Below are positions 32,301-40,598 of a DNA stretch of 64,000 bases, piece after piece. The DNA is from Caulobacter ginsengisoli. Its GTDB lineage: Bacteria; Pseudomonadota; Alphaproteobacteria; Caulobacterales; Caulobacteraceae. Position 1 is the first letter of the stretch; each line of letters starts with the position of its first letter. The stretch covers positions 496,001 through 560,000 of the forward strand of contig NZ_JAUSVS010000002.1 of the NCBI RefSeq assembly GCF_030814835.1. Direction: 5' to 3'. Position numbers and translations under genes: made by a program. The notes beneath the pieces are model-generated. The model was not told the origin of the DNA, made no database searches, and saw only the letters and a program-made list of their open reading frames with translations.

Positions 32301-33083
32301 ATGTCCGATCAAGAACGCGGCGCCTATACGCCCCGCAACGAAGCGCCCCTGGCGTTCGACGCCCGCCGGCCCGTGCGCGGGGGTGGACCGATGCCGGTCA
32401 CCCTGGTGGTGAGCGCGGTGATCCTGCTGGTCCTGGCCGGCGGATTTTTCTTCATCTACCGCGACGGCCTGCGCGGGGCGAACGATGCGCCCAAGCCGGT
32501 GGGCACGGTGGTGGCCGACGCCCGGACCGCGCCCAAGGGCGACGACACGCCGGAAGACCCCAGCACCGGCCTGCAGATCTACAACCAGGAGACCGGCCAG
32601 ACCGTCTCGGGCGCCCCGACCCTGGCCGCCCCGCCGGAAGAGCCGATGAGCCGCCCCACGCCCCGGCCGACCGAACCCGTCCAGACCGCCCAGCTGAAGC
32701 CCCCGGCGCCCAAGCCCGCCGCCGGCCCCGTGGCCGCCCAGCCGGCCTCGCCGGTCGAGCAGATGGCCCAGCAGGTCACCAAGCCGACCCCGGTCAAGCC
32801 GCCCGTCGCCGCCCCGACCCCCGAACCTCGCCAGAGCGGGGGGGCGATGGCCATGGTGCAGATCGGCGCCTTCACCTCGCCGGCCCTGGCCGACAAGGGC
32901 TGGAACGACGCCGCCGCCATCGCCCCGGGCGCCGCCGCCGGCAAGGGCAAGAAGGTCGAGACCATCGTCAAGGACGGCGTCACCCTCTACCGCACCCTGG
33001 TCACCGGCTTCCCGAGCCGCGCTGAGGCGTCCGCCTTTTGCGATCGCCTCAAGGCCGCATCCAAGAACTGCTTCGTGAAGTGA
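32301..33083 (+). CDS. SPOR-domain inner-membrane protein
   Basis: The 260-residue bitopic protein has a cytoplasmic N-terminus (about 1-31), one membrane span (about 32-53), a long Pro/Ala/Thr-rich periplasmic linker (about 70-180) and a C-terminal SPOR domain starting AMVQIGAFTSPALADKGW (about 184-201) and ending SRAEASAFCDRLKAASKNCF. SPOR domains bind denuded glycan strands at division sites. The gene directly precedes nagZ, as in other alphaproteobacteria, linking it to septal peptidoglycan turnover. Confidence 0.88.
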   Translation: MSDQERGAYTPRNEAPLAFDARRPVRGGGPMPVTLVVSAVILLVLAGGFFFIYRDGLRGANDAPKPVGTVVADARTAPKGDDTPEDPSTGLQIYNQETGQTVSGAPTLAAPPEEPMSRPTPRPTEPVQTAQLKPPAPKPAAGPVAAQPASPVEQMAQQVTKPTPVKPPVAAPTPEPRQSGGAMAMVQIGAFTSPALADKGWNDAAAIAPGAAAGKGKKVETIVKDGVTLYRTLVTGFPSRAEASAFCDRLKAASKNCFVK

Positions 33084-33096
33084 TTGGCTTGGTGAA

Positions 33097-34122
33097 GTGA
33101 GCGCCAGCGCCTGCATCCTGGGCTGCAAGGGCCATGAGCTGACGCCGGACGAGGTTGCGCTGTATCGGGACGCCAGGCCCTGGGGCTTCATCCTGTTCCG
33201 GCGCAATATCGACAACCCCAGCCAGGTCCGCGACCTGACCGCCGCCCTGCGCGAGAGCGTGGGCCGGCCCGATGCGCCGATCCTCATCGACCAGGAGGGC
33301 GGCCGGGTCGCCCGGCTGCAGCCGCCGCACTGGCGCAAATACCCGCCGGGCCGGGCCTATGGCGAGCTTGCGGCCAACGATCCGCTGCTGCGCCGCGAGA
33401 TCACCCGGCTGGGCGCCCGTCTGATGGCTCATGACCTCGCGGGTCTGGGGATAAATGTCGACTGCGTGCCGGTGCTCGACGTTCCTCAGCCGGGCGCCCA
33501 CGACATCATCGGCGACCGCGCCTATGCGACGACGGCTGAGGAGATCGCCCTGTTGGGCCGGGCCGCCGCCGAGGGGCTGATCGCCGGCGGGGTGCTGCCG
33601 GTGATCAAGCACATCCCGGGCCATGGCCGCTCGATGGCCGACAGCCATGAGCACCTGCCGGTGGTCGACGCGCCGCGCTCGGCGCTGGCGGCGGTGGATT
33701 TCGCGCCGTTCCGGGTGCTGTCGGACATGCCGATGGCGATGAGCGCCCATGTCGTCTACACCGCGTTGGATCCGAAACGGCCGGCCACGGCCTCGCGCCG
33801 GGTGATTTCCGAGATCATTCGCGGCGATATCGGCTTCAATGGACTGCTGATGACCGACGATCTCTCCATGAAGGCCCTGAGCGGCGATTTCACCGCCCGC
33901 GCCCGCACCGCGCTCGCCGCCGGCTGTGACATGGTCCTGCACTGCAATGGCGAGATGGACGAGATGACCGCCGTGCTGAAGGGCGTCAAACCCTTGGCCG
34001 GCAAGGCCCGCCGCCGGGCCGACGCCGCCCTGGCGCGCCTCGCCAAGGTGGTCGAGCCCTTTGACGCCGAGGCCGGCCGCGCCCGCTTCGAGGCCGCTTT
34101 CGAGGGCAGGCTGGCGGCATGA
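33097..34122 (+). CDS. nagZ: Beta-N-acetylhexosaminidase
   Basis: The 341-residue GH3 enzyme removes GlcNAc from anhydro-muropeptides during peptidoglycan recycling. It has DQEGGRVARLQPP (about 66-78), the catalytic His/Asp loop KHIPGHGRSMADSHEHLP (about 171-188) and the nucleophile region LLMTDDLSMKAL (about 250-261). Size and motifs match cytosolic NagZ. The gene starts with GTG 13 bases after the SPOR gene and overlaps scpA by ATGA, so the block is one operon. Confidence 0.92.
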   Translation: MSASACILGCKGHELTPDEVALYRDARPWGFILFRRNIDNPSQVRDLTAALRESVGRPDAPILIDQEGGRVARLQPPHWRKYPPGRAYGELAANDPLLRREITRLGARLMAHDLAGLGINVDCVPVLDVPQPGAHDIIGDRAYATTAEEIALLGRAAAEGLIAGGVLPVIKHIPGHGRSMADSHEHLPVVDAPRSALAAVDFAPFRVLSDMPMAMSAHVVYTALDPKRPATASRRVISEIIRGDIGFNGLLMTDDLSMKALSGDFTARARTALAAGCDMVLHCNGEMDEMTAVLKGVKPLAGKARRRADAALARLAKVVEPFDAEAGRARFEAAFEGRLAA

Positions 34123-34940
34123 GCGATGCGTTCCAGCCCGACCTGGACTTCGCCGCCGCCGGGGCCGCCGCCGAGGATGGCGAGGCGCTGGTCATCGACC
34201 TGGAGGGCTACGAAGGCCCGCTGCACGTGCTGTTGGCCCTGGCCCGCACCCAGAAGGTCGACCTGCTGCAATTATCGATTACAAAGTTGGCCGACCAGTA
34301 CCTGGCCTTCGTTCGCCAGGCGCGGACGCTGCGCTTCTCGCTGGCCGCCGACTATCTGGTGATGGCCGCCTGGCTGGCCTACCTCAAGTCGCGCCTGCTG
34401 CTGCCCAGGGCCGAGCGCCCCAAGGCCGACGAGGCCCAGCCCGAGGAAATCGCCGCCATGCTGGCCTTCCGGCTGGCCAAGCTCGACGCCATGCGCCGGG
34501 CGGTGGAGAATTTGCGGGTGCTGCCGCAGCTGAAGCGCGACGTCTTCATGCGGGGCGACCCCGAAGCGGTGAAGATCGTCTCGTCGGGCCGCATCGAGGG
34601 CGACCTCTATCAGCTGATGAGCGCCTATATCGGCCAGCGCAAACGCGAGGGCGAGCGCCACTATCGGCCCGCCGCCCCCACCGCCTACGCCCTGGACGAC
34701 GCCCGCTCGCGGCTGCGCGAACTGCTGCCGGAACTGGCCCACTGGACCTCGCTCAATGGCGTCGCCCCGATGGCCCATGCCGAGGGCGGCCCCAGCCGGG
34801 CCAGCTACCTGGCCTCGACCCTCTCGGCCGGGTTGGAGCTGGTCAAGGAAGGCGTGCTGGAGGCCCGGCAGCTCGAGGCCTTCGCCGATGTCTATCTGCG
34901 GACTCGCAAGGCTAAGGCGGCTAAAGAAGCCACGGCATGA
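34119..34940 (+). CDS. scpA: Segregation and condensation protein A
   Basis: The 273-residue kleisin partners with SMC and ScpB in chromosome condensation. The N-terminal kleisin domain is typical: DLEGYEGPLHVLLALARTQKVDL (about 27-49), followed by YLVMAAWLAYLKSRLLLP (about 84-101). The C-terminal winged-helix part is shorter and includes REGERHYRPAAPTAYALDDA. It is coupled to nagZ upstream and scpB downstream by four-base overlaps. Confidence 0.92.
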   Translation: MSDAFQPDLDFAAAGAAAEDGEALVIDLEGYEGPLHVLLALARTQKVDLLQLSITKLADQYLAFVRQARTLRFSLAADYLVMAAWLAYLKSRLLLPRAERPKADEAQPEEIAAMLAFRLAKLDAMRRAVENLRVLPQLKRDVFMRGDPEAVKIVSSGRIEGDLYQLMSAYIGQRKREGERHYRPAAPTAYALDDARSRLRELLPELAHWTSLNGVAPMAHAEGGPSRASYLASTLSAGLELVKEGVLEARQLEAFADVYLRTRKAKAAKEATA

Positions 34941-35590
34941 GTGATATCCCCGAAACCGCGCGGCGCATCGAGGCGCTGCTGTTCGCCGCCGCCGAGCCGC
35001 TGTCGGAAGCCGACCTGGCCCGCCGCCTGCCCGAAGGCGCCGAGGTGTCGGCCGCTCTGGCGCATCTGGCCGAGACCAGCGCGGGCAGGGGCGTGGAGCT
35101 GGCCTGCGTCGCCGGCCGCTGGCGGTTCCAGACCGCCGCCGACCTGGCCTTCCTGATGACCGAGGAGCGGGAAGAACCCCGCCGGCTCTCCAAGGCCGCC
35201 CAGGAGACCCTGGCCATCATCGCCTACCACCAGCCAGTCACCCGGGCCGAAATCGAATCGGTGCGGGGGGTGCAGGCCAGTCGTGGAACCCTCGATGTCC
35301 TGCTGGAGCTGGGCCTGGTGCGCATGCGCGGCCGCCGCCGCACGCCGGGACGCCCCGTCACCTACGGCACAACCGACGCCTTCCTGGAGCATTACGGCCT
35401 GGCGGCGCTGGCCGACCTGCCGGGCATGGCCGAGATGAAGGCCGCCGGCCTGCTGGACATGAACCTGCCGCCCGGATTCAACGTGCCCGATCCGACCATG
35501 CCGCGCAGCGAGGAAGAGGCCGAGGACGCCCTGGACCTGGAGGACGCGCCGGAATTCCACCAGGATTTCGTTGGGGATGAGACACCCTGA
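34937..35590 (+). CDS. scpB: Segregation and condensation protein B
   Basis: The 217-residue tandem winged-helix protein begins IEALLFAAAEPLSEADLARR and carries LSKAAQETLAIIAYHQPVTRAEIESVRG (about 75-102), the ScpB signature. It stabilises the SMC-ScpA complex. The C-terminal tail is acidic (RSEEEAEDALDLEDAPEF) and probably disordered. It overlaps scpA by four bases. A 119-base gap separates it from tatA and may hold a further promoter. Confidence 0.92.
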   Translation: MSDIPETARRIEALLFAAAEPLSEADLARRLPEGAEVSAALAHLAETSAGRGVELACVAGRWRFQTAADLAFLMTEEREEPRRLSKAAQETLAIIAYHQPVTRAEIESVRGVQASRGTLDVLLELGLVRMRGRRRTPGRPVTYGTTDAFLEHYGLAALADLPGMAEMKAAGLLDMNLPPGFNVPDPTMPRSEEEAEDALDLEDAPEFHQDFVGDETP

Positions 35591-35709
35591 CACGGCGCGC
35601 CAAAACGCCTTGTGGCCCAGGGCCTTGCTAACGCCTATATTGTCGGCGAAAGACTTGACGTCCCGCGGCGCCCCGGCGCCGGCCGGGGATCGCTTTAGGA
35701 GAGTTACCC

Positions 35710-35922
35710 ATGGGCGGCTTGCAACCCATTCACTGGATTTTCGTGGCCCTGGTCGCCCTGCTGCTGTTCGGCGGCCGCGGCAAGCTGTCGGGAATCATGG
35801 GCGATGCGGCCAAGGGCATCAAAGCCTTCCGTGAAGGCCTGAAGAACGAGGAAAAGCCGGAGGACGTGGTCGCCACGCCGCTGCCGCGCACCGAGCCCGC
35901 CAAGGACGAAGCCCGCAACTAG
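35710..35922 (+). CDS. tatA: Sec-independent translocase subunit TatA
   Basis: The 70-residue protein has a short N-terminal membrane helix (about 7-22) with the conserved [10 protein letters not shown] hinge, then an amphipathic helix ([19 protein letters not shown], about 33-51) and a charged tail. This is the pore-forming TatA of the twin-arginine pathway. AGGAGAG lies nine bases before the ATG. tatB follows after 75 bases that contain two hairpins, which may explain higher TatA levels. Confidence 0.93.
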   Translation: MGGLQPIHWIFVALVALLLFGGRGKLSGIMGDAAKGIKAFREGLKNEEKPEDVVATPLPRTEPAKDEARN

Positions 35923-35967
35923 GCGGGACGTTCAAACGCGGCTTATGGGGCAAAGGCGGCTTTGCCC
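35912..35967 (+). promoter_or_regulatory. Tandem hairpins between tatA and tatB
   Basis: CCCGC (35912-35916) pairs with GCGGG (35923-35927) across the tatA stop codon. Twenty bases later GGGCAAAG (35948-35955) pairs perfectly with CTTTGCCC (35960-35967) around a GCGG loop. No T-run follows, so termination is unlikely. Intercistronic hairpins of this type can protect upstream mRNA ends, consistent with the excess of TatA over TatB/TatC known in bacteria. Confidence 0.5.
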
Positions 35968-35997
35968 GAGCTGCAAAGGGGGCCATAAGGCGCGTCC

Positions 35998-36513
35998 ATG
36001 CTCGGACCTGACCTCAGTTTTTCGCACATCCTCATCGTCGCCGCCGTCGCCCTGATCGTCGTCGGCCCGAAGGATTTGCCCGTTCTGCTCCGCAAGGTCG
36101 GGCAGTTCGTCGCCCGCATGCGCGGCATGGCCGCCGAGTTCCGCTCCAGCTTCGACGAGATGGCCCGCCAGTCGGAGCTCGATGAGTTGCGCAAGGAAGT
36201 GGCGGCCATGCGCTCGGGCCAGTATGGCGCATCGAGCGTCATGGGTTCGGACGCCACCGAGATGTTCAACGACATCGATGCGACCCTGCGCGGCGGCGAT
36301 GTCAGCTTCAGCCCGGCCATGGCCCAGTACGAGCCGCCGGCGGACGAACCCGAGGCCAAGCCCAAGCGGGCCCGAAAGTCCAAGGCTGAGCCTGAAACTC
36401 AAACCATCCCCAAGCCCGCCGCGCGCAAGACCAAGACCGCCGCCGTGGTCGAGCCGGCCGCTAAACCGGCCCGCAAGCGCGCGCCCCGCAAGCCGCCGGA
36501 GATCGTCTCTTGA
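35998..36513 (+). CDS. tatB: Sec-independent translocase subunit TatB
   Basis: The 171-residue protein has the TatB N-terminal helix with SHILIVAAVALIVVGPKDLP (about 9-28; the Glu/Pro-Gly hinge of TatB proteins is recognisable) and an amphipathic helix (LRKVGQFVARMRGMAAEFR). The long tail is rich in Lys, Pro and Ala and probably disordered. TatB forms the receptor complex with TatC. The gene overlaps tatC by ATGA (start TTG for tatC), giving coupled expression. Confidence 0.9.
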   Translation: MLGPDLSFSHILIVAAVALIVVGPKDLPVLLRKVGQFVARMRGMAAEFRSSFDEMARQSELDELRKEVAAMRSGQYGASSVMGSDATEMFNDIDATLRGGDVSFSPAMAQYEPPADEPEAKPKRARKSKAEPETQTIPKPAARKTKTAAVVEPAAKPARKRAPRKPPEIVS

Positions 36514-37412
36514 ACGACCTGCCGCCCCCGGACGAGGCCGAGATCGAGGCCTCGCGCGCGCCGCTGCTGGATCATCTGGTCGAACTGCGCCGCCGGCTGA
36601 TCATCGCCGCCGTGGCGCTGGCCCTGGGTTCGGTGGTCAGCTTCGTCTATTCCGAGGACATCCTGAAATTCCTGGTGCGGCCGTTCATCGTCGCCCAGCA
36701 GATCCTCGAAACCCAGAAGGCCAGCGGCAACCACAACCCGCTCGACATGGTGTTCGCGCTGTTCCAGCCGCACACGGTCAAGCAGGACGCCAAGTTCGAG
36801 CTGATCTACACCGCGGTGCTGGAGATCTTCTTCACCCGGCTGAAGATCGCCCTGTTCGGCGGCCTGATCCTTAGCTTCCCGGTGCTGGCCTGGCAACTCT
36901 ACCGCTTCGTGGCCCCGGGCCTCTACAAGCGCGAGCGCGGGGCCTTCCTGCCGTTCCTGATCGCCTCTCCCGTGCTGTTCGCGGTCGGGGCGGCCATGGT
37001 CTACTACATCATGCTGCCGCTGGTGCTGTGGTTCTCGCTGTCCCAGGCCATCACCACCGGGCCGATCACCGTCGAGCTGAAGCCCAAGGTTTCCGAATAC
37101 CTCTCGCTGGTCACCACCCTCTTGATGGCCTTCGGCCTCTGCTTCCAGCTGCCGGTGGTGCTGACCCTGATCGGCATGGCCGGCCTGATCACCTCCAAGG
37201 CCCTGCGCGCCGGCCGCCGCTACGCCATCCTGGCCGTGGTCGCCGTCGCCGCCGTCATCACTCCGCCCGACCCGATCAGCCAGGTCATGCTGTCGGTGCC
37301 GATCTGCCTGCTCTACGAGGTCTCGATCTGGTGCGTCTGGCTGATCGAGCGCCGCCGCAAGCGCGAGGACGAGGCCGAGGCCGGCACGGACGTGGTGGTG
37401 AGGGGCGGATAA
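36510..37412 (+). CDS. tatC: Sec-independent translocase subunit TatC
   Basis: The 300-residue protein has six membrane spans and the TatC signatures LLDHLVELRRRLIIAAVAL (about 18-36) and YRFVAPGLYKRERGAFLPF (about 131-149). It recognises twin-arginine signals. The start is a TTG overlapping the tatB stop by four bases; the first residues (NDLPPPDEAEIEASRAPLL) are cytoplasmic as expected. The stop codon is followed after three bases by the palindromic repeat at 37416. Confidence 0.92.
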   Translation: MNDLPPPDEAEIEASRAPLLDHLVELRRRLIIAAVALALGSVVSFVYSEDILKFLVRPFIVAQQILETQKASGNHNPLDMVFALFQPHTVKQDAKFELIYTAVLEIFFTRLKIALFGGLILSFPVLAWQLYRFVAPGLYKRERGAFLPFLIASPVLFAVGAAMVYYIMLPLVLWFSLSQAITTGPITVELKPKVSEYLSLVTTLLMAFGLCFQLPVVLTLIGMAGLITSKALRAGRRYAILAVVAVAAVITPPDPISQVMLSVPICLLYEVSIWCVWLIERRRKREDEAEAGTDVVVRGG

Positions 37413-37415
37413 GCA

Positions 37416-37551
37416 ACTCCCTCCCCTTTATGGGGAGGGACGGCGACGAAGTCGCCAGGGTGGGGAACCCGCCTGTCAGGCAAACCACCGGGCGTGGGAG
37501 CCCCACCCGGGTCGCTTGCGCGACCGTCCCTCCCCATAAAGGGGAGGGAGT
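37416..37551. repeat. 136-bp palindromic intergenic repeat (REP/MITE-like) between tatC and serS
   Basis: A perfect 28-bp inverted repeat forms the ends: 37416-37443 (beginning ACTCCCTCCCC) and its exact complement 37524-37551. The 80-base interior is also partly self-complementary (GGGTGGGG against CCCCACCC; GCCTGTCAGGC at 37471-37481). Each end is itself quasi-palindromic (CCCTCCCC-TTTAT-GGGGAGGG). Elements of this kind are dispersed in caulobacterial genomes. Here it separates tatC from serS and may also act as terminator. No target-site duplication was resolved. Confidence 0.8.
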
Positions 37552-37623
37552 CTGATCTGCGGATTGCCCACCTTCCCAACGCGCCTTAGAGAAAGCCCCC
37601 TCACTCCAACCGGGCGCGATCCC

Positions 37624-39024
37624 ATGCACGACATCAGAGCCATCCGCGACAATCCCACCGTCTATGACGCCGGTTGGAGCTCGCGTGGGCTGTCGTCGCA
37701 GACGCCGGCCATTCTCGAACTGGATGCGATCCTTCGCGCCGCCCAGACCGCGCTGCAGGCCGCCCAGTCGCGCCGCAACGAGGCCTCCAAACAGATCGGC
37801 GCCGCCAAGGCCAAAAAGGACGAAGCCGCCGCCCAGGCCCTGATGGCCGAGGTCGAAGCCCTCAAGGCCGAGATGGCGACCCAGGCCGAGATCGAAACCT
37901 CGGTGGGCGCGACCCTGCGCGGTCTGCTGGCCAGCCTGCCCAACCTGCCCGATCCGGTCGTGCCGGCTGGGGCGGATGAGCACGACAATGTCGAGCAGCG
38001 CCGCCATGGCGAGCCGCGCAAGACCAACAATCCCCGCGACCATGTCGACCTGGGCGCGGCGCTGGGCGGCATGGACTTCGAGGCGGCCGCCCGCATGTCG
38101 GGTTCGCGCTTCGTGGTGCTCAAGGGCGGGATCGCCCGGCTGGAACGGGCCATCGGCCAGTTCATGATCGACCACCAGACCACGGTGAACGGCTATACCG
38201 AGATCTCGCCGCCGCTGCTGGTCAAGGACGAGGCCATGTTCGGCACCGGCCAGCTGCCCAAGTTCTATGACGACCAGTTCAGCGCCGCGCGGATGAGCGA
38301 GCGGGAGCGGCTGCTGCGCAAGGCGCTCTACGGCCTGAAGGACGAACTGAAGTCGCTCCCCGCGGCGACCGACCCGCTGGAGGCGGTGTTCAACCTGATC
38401 GACCGCGCCCCGACCGAGGAAGACCTCTGGCTCATTCCAACGGCCGAGGTTTCCCTGACCAACCTGGTCCGCGAGCAGATCACCGACGAGGCGGAACTGC
38501 CCCTGCGCCTGACGGCCCTGACCGCCAGCTTCCGCGCCGAAGCCGGCGCCTCGGGTCGCGACACCCGCGGCATGATCCGCCAGCACCAGTTCTACAAGGT
38601 CGAGCTGGTCTCGATCACGACGCCCGAGCAGTCGGACGCCGAGCACGAGCGGATGACCAATGCCGCCGAGAGCGTGCTGAAGGCGCTGGACCTGCCGTTC
38701 CGCACCATGCTGCTCTGCACCGGCGACATGGGGTTCTCGGCCCGGCGGACCTATGATCTGGAAGTCTGGCTGCCCAGCCAGAACGGCTACCGGGAAATCT
38801 CCAGCTGCTCGAACTGCGGCGACTTCCAGGCCCGGCGCATGGACGCCCGCTGCAAGGTGGCCGGGGAGAAGGGGACCCGCTTCGTCCACACCCTCAACGG
38901 CTCGGGGCTGGCGGTGGGCCGGACCTTGGTGGCGGTGATGGAGAACTATCAGGACGAGGGCGGGCGGATCGCCATTCCGGATGCGCTGAAGCCCTATATG
39001 GGCGGACTGGACCATATCGGCTGA
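37624..39024 (+). CDS. serS: Serine-tRNA ligase
   Basis: The 466-residue class II synthetase has an N-terminal coiled-coil tRNA-binding arm (about 25-105, rich in Ala/Lys/Glu), motif 2 in [20 protein letters not shown] (about 301-320), [14 protein letters not shown] and motif 3 in [18 protein letters not shown] near the C-terminus. ATG 37624 fits the conserved [11 protein letters not shown] start; the 20-residue extension upstream reaches into the repeat flank and is rejected. The stop overlaps the surE start. Confidence 0.94.
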   Translation: MHDIRAIRDNPTVYDAGWSSRGLSSQTPAILELDAILRAAQTALQAAQSRRNEASKQIGAAKAKKDEAAAQALMAEVEALKAEMATQAEIETSVGATLRGLLASLPNLPDPVVPAGADEHDNVEQRRHGEPRKTNNPRDHVDLGAALGGMDFEAAARMSGSRFVVLKGGIARLERAIGQFMIDHQTTVNGYTEISPPLLVKDEAMFGTGQLPKFYDDQFSAARMSERERLLRKALYGLKDELKSLPAATDPLEAVFNLIDRAPTEEDLWLIPTAEVSLTNLVREQITDEAELPLRLTALTASFRAEAGASGRDTRGMIRQHQFYKVELVSITTPEQSDAEHERMTNAAESVLKALDLPFRTMLLCTGDMGFSARRTYDLEVWLPSQNGYREISSCSNCGDFQARRMDARCKVAGEKGTRFVHTLNGSGLAVGRTLVAVMENYQDEGGRIAIPDALKPYMGGLDHIG

Positions 39025-39806
39025 TGCGTATCCTGCTGACCAATGACGATGGCATCCATGCCGAGGGCCTGGTTTCGCTCGAGAAGATCGCCCGGGCGCT
39101 GAGCGACGACGTCTGGATCGTGGCCCCGGAATACGAGCAGTCCGGGGCCAGCCGCGCCCTGACCCTCTCGGATCCCCTGCGGGTGCGCAAGGCCGGCCCG
39201 CAGCGCTGGTCGGTCGAGGGCACGCCGACCGACTGCGTGATGATGGCGGTCCGTGAGTTGATCGATGGCGCCGCGCCGGACCTGGTGCTGTCGGGCGTCA
39301 ATCGCGGCCAGAACATCGCCGAGGACGTCACCCTGTCGGGCACCGTGGCCGGGGCCATCGAGGGCATGGCGTTGGGCATCCCGTCCATCGCCCTGTCGCA
39401 GGCCGTGCGGATCTTCCATGACGAGGCGGTCATCCACTGGGAGACCGCCGAGCACTTCGGCCCCGGCGTCGTCAAACGGCTGATCGAGATCGGCTGGCCC
39501 AAGGACGCGGTGATGAACGTCAACTTCCCGGCCCGGCCGCCGGAGCGGGTCGATACGATCGAGGTCACCCGCCAGGGCTTCCGCGACAGCCATGTCCGCA
39601 CCGCCGAAAAGCGCACCGACCTGCGTGGCCGCGACTACTATTGGATGGGCTTTACGGGCGAGCTTTCCGACCCCGCCGAGGGCACCGACCTGAAGGCCAT
39701 CTATTCGGGCAGGATCTCGGTGACGCCGCTGCATATCGACCTGACGCACAACGAAGCTCTGCATCGCCTCAAGGGCCTGCTGGGCGGCGTGCCTCCGAAG
39801 GCGTAG
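39024..39806 (+). CDS. surE: 5'/3'-nucleotidase SurE
   Basis: The 260-residue phosphatase has the metal-binding start [16 protein letters not shown] (Asp8-Asp9 pair), [11 protein letters not shown] (about 38-48), GTPTDCVMM and [22 protein letters not shown] (about 90-110). SurE dephosphorylates nucleoside monophosphates and supports stationary-phase survival. It sits between serS and pcm, the classic surE-pcm pair, with its ATG overlapping the serS stop codon by one base. Confidence 0.94.
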   Translation: MRILLTNDDGIHAEGLVSLEKIARALSDDVWIVAPEYEQSGASRALTLSDPLRVRKAGPQRWSVEGTPTDCVMMAVRELIDGAAPDLVLSGVNRGQNIAEDVTLSGTVAGAIEGMALGIPSIALSQAVRIFHDEAVIHWETAEHFGPGVVKRLIEIGWPKDAVMNVNFPARPPERVDTIEVTRQGFRDSHVRTAEKRTDLRGRDYYWMGFTGELSDPAEGTDLKAIYSGRISVTPLHIDLTHNEALHRLKGLLGGVPPKA

Positions 39807-39815
39807 AGATCGCCG

Positions 39816-40481
39816 ATGGCAGACCCGCATGGCGAGGACGATTCCCCAGAGACCCGCACCGCGCGGCTGATCCTGGCTCTGCGCTCGCAGGGGGTCACCG
39901 ACCCCGGCGTGCTGAACGCCATCGAGCGCACCCCGCGCGAGCTGTTCACGCCGGACCTGTTCAAGGAGCGGGCCTGGGAGGATTCGGCCCTGCCCATCGC
40001 CTGCGGCCAGACCATCAGCCAGCCCTTCATCGTCGGCTTGATGACCCAGGCCCTGACCCTGGAGCCCCGGGCCCGGGTGCTGGAGATCGGCACGGGGTCT
40101 GGCTACCAGACCGCGGTGCTCTCGCCGCTGGCCCGGCTGGTCTACACCGTCGAGCGCTATCGAACCCTGATGCGCGAGGCGGAATCCCGCTTCAAAATCC
40201 TGGGCCTGACGAATGTGATCACCCGGTTTGGCGACGGCGGCGAGGGCTGGCCGGAACAGGCGCCTTTTGACCGCATTTTGGTCACGGCGGCGGCGCCGGA
40301 AGAACCCAAGGCTCTTCTGGCGCAGCTGAAACCGGGCGGGGTTCTGGTGGCGCCGATCGGCAAGGGGCCGGTGCAGTCTCTGCGCCGGTACGCGGGCGAC
40401 GGGAAGGGCGGCTTCAAGGTCGAGCTTCTGGGCGATGTCCGTTTCGTGCCCCTGCTGGACGGCGTGGCGCGCGAACTGTGA
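39816..40481 (+). CDS. pcm: Protein-L-isoaspartate O-methyltransferase
   Basis: The 221-residue SAM-dependent enzyme repairs isomerised aspartyl residues. It shows ALPIACGQTISQPFIVGLM (about 61-79), the SAM loop EIGTGSGYQTAVLSPLA (about 90-106), and the post-motif RILVTAAAPEEP. It is located 9 bases after surE. A 6-bp GC hairpin without T-run (40487-40503) follows the stop. Confidence 0.93.
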   Translation: MADPHGEDDSPETRTARLILALRSQGVTDPGVLNAIERTPRELFTPDLFKERAWEDSALPIACGQTISQPFIVGLMTQALTLEPRARVLEIGTGSGYQTAVLSPLARLVYTVERYRTLMREAESRFKILGLTNVITRFGDGGEGWPEQAPFDRILVTAAAPEEPKALLAQLKPGGVLVAPIGKGPVQSLRRYAGDGKGGFKVELLGDVRFVPLLDGVAREL

Positions 40482-40540
40482 ACCGGGGGGTCTTGCCGAC
40501 CCCGGGGATCGACAATCGGGGTTGGGTTTCGCGGGCGTGC

Positions 40541-40555
40541 TTAACGCCAGTTTAA
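40541..40555 (+). promoter_or_regulatory. CtrA-type site TTAA-N7-TTAA upstream of the dipM-like gene
   Basis: TTAACGCCAGTTTAA is an exact match to the TTAA-N7-TTAA consensus bound by the cell-cycle regulator CtrA in Caulobacter. It is 43 bases upstream of the ATG, in the only 117-base gap of the block, a location expected for a promoter. Cell-cycle control of a division-linked gene would make sense, but binding is unproven. Confidence 0.6.
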
Positions 40556-40598
40556 CGCGCTGGGCCCACATCCTTCGAACCTATCGATCGGAGTGGCG

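Noticed and set aside
40487-40503. Hairpin after pcm considered as terminator
   Set aside because: Only a 6-bp stem and no T-run; listed only in the pcm note.
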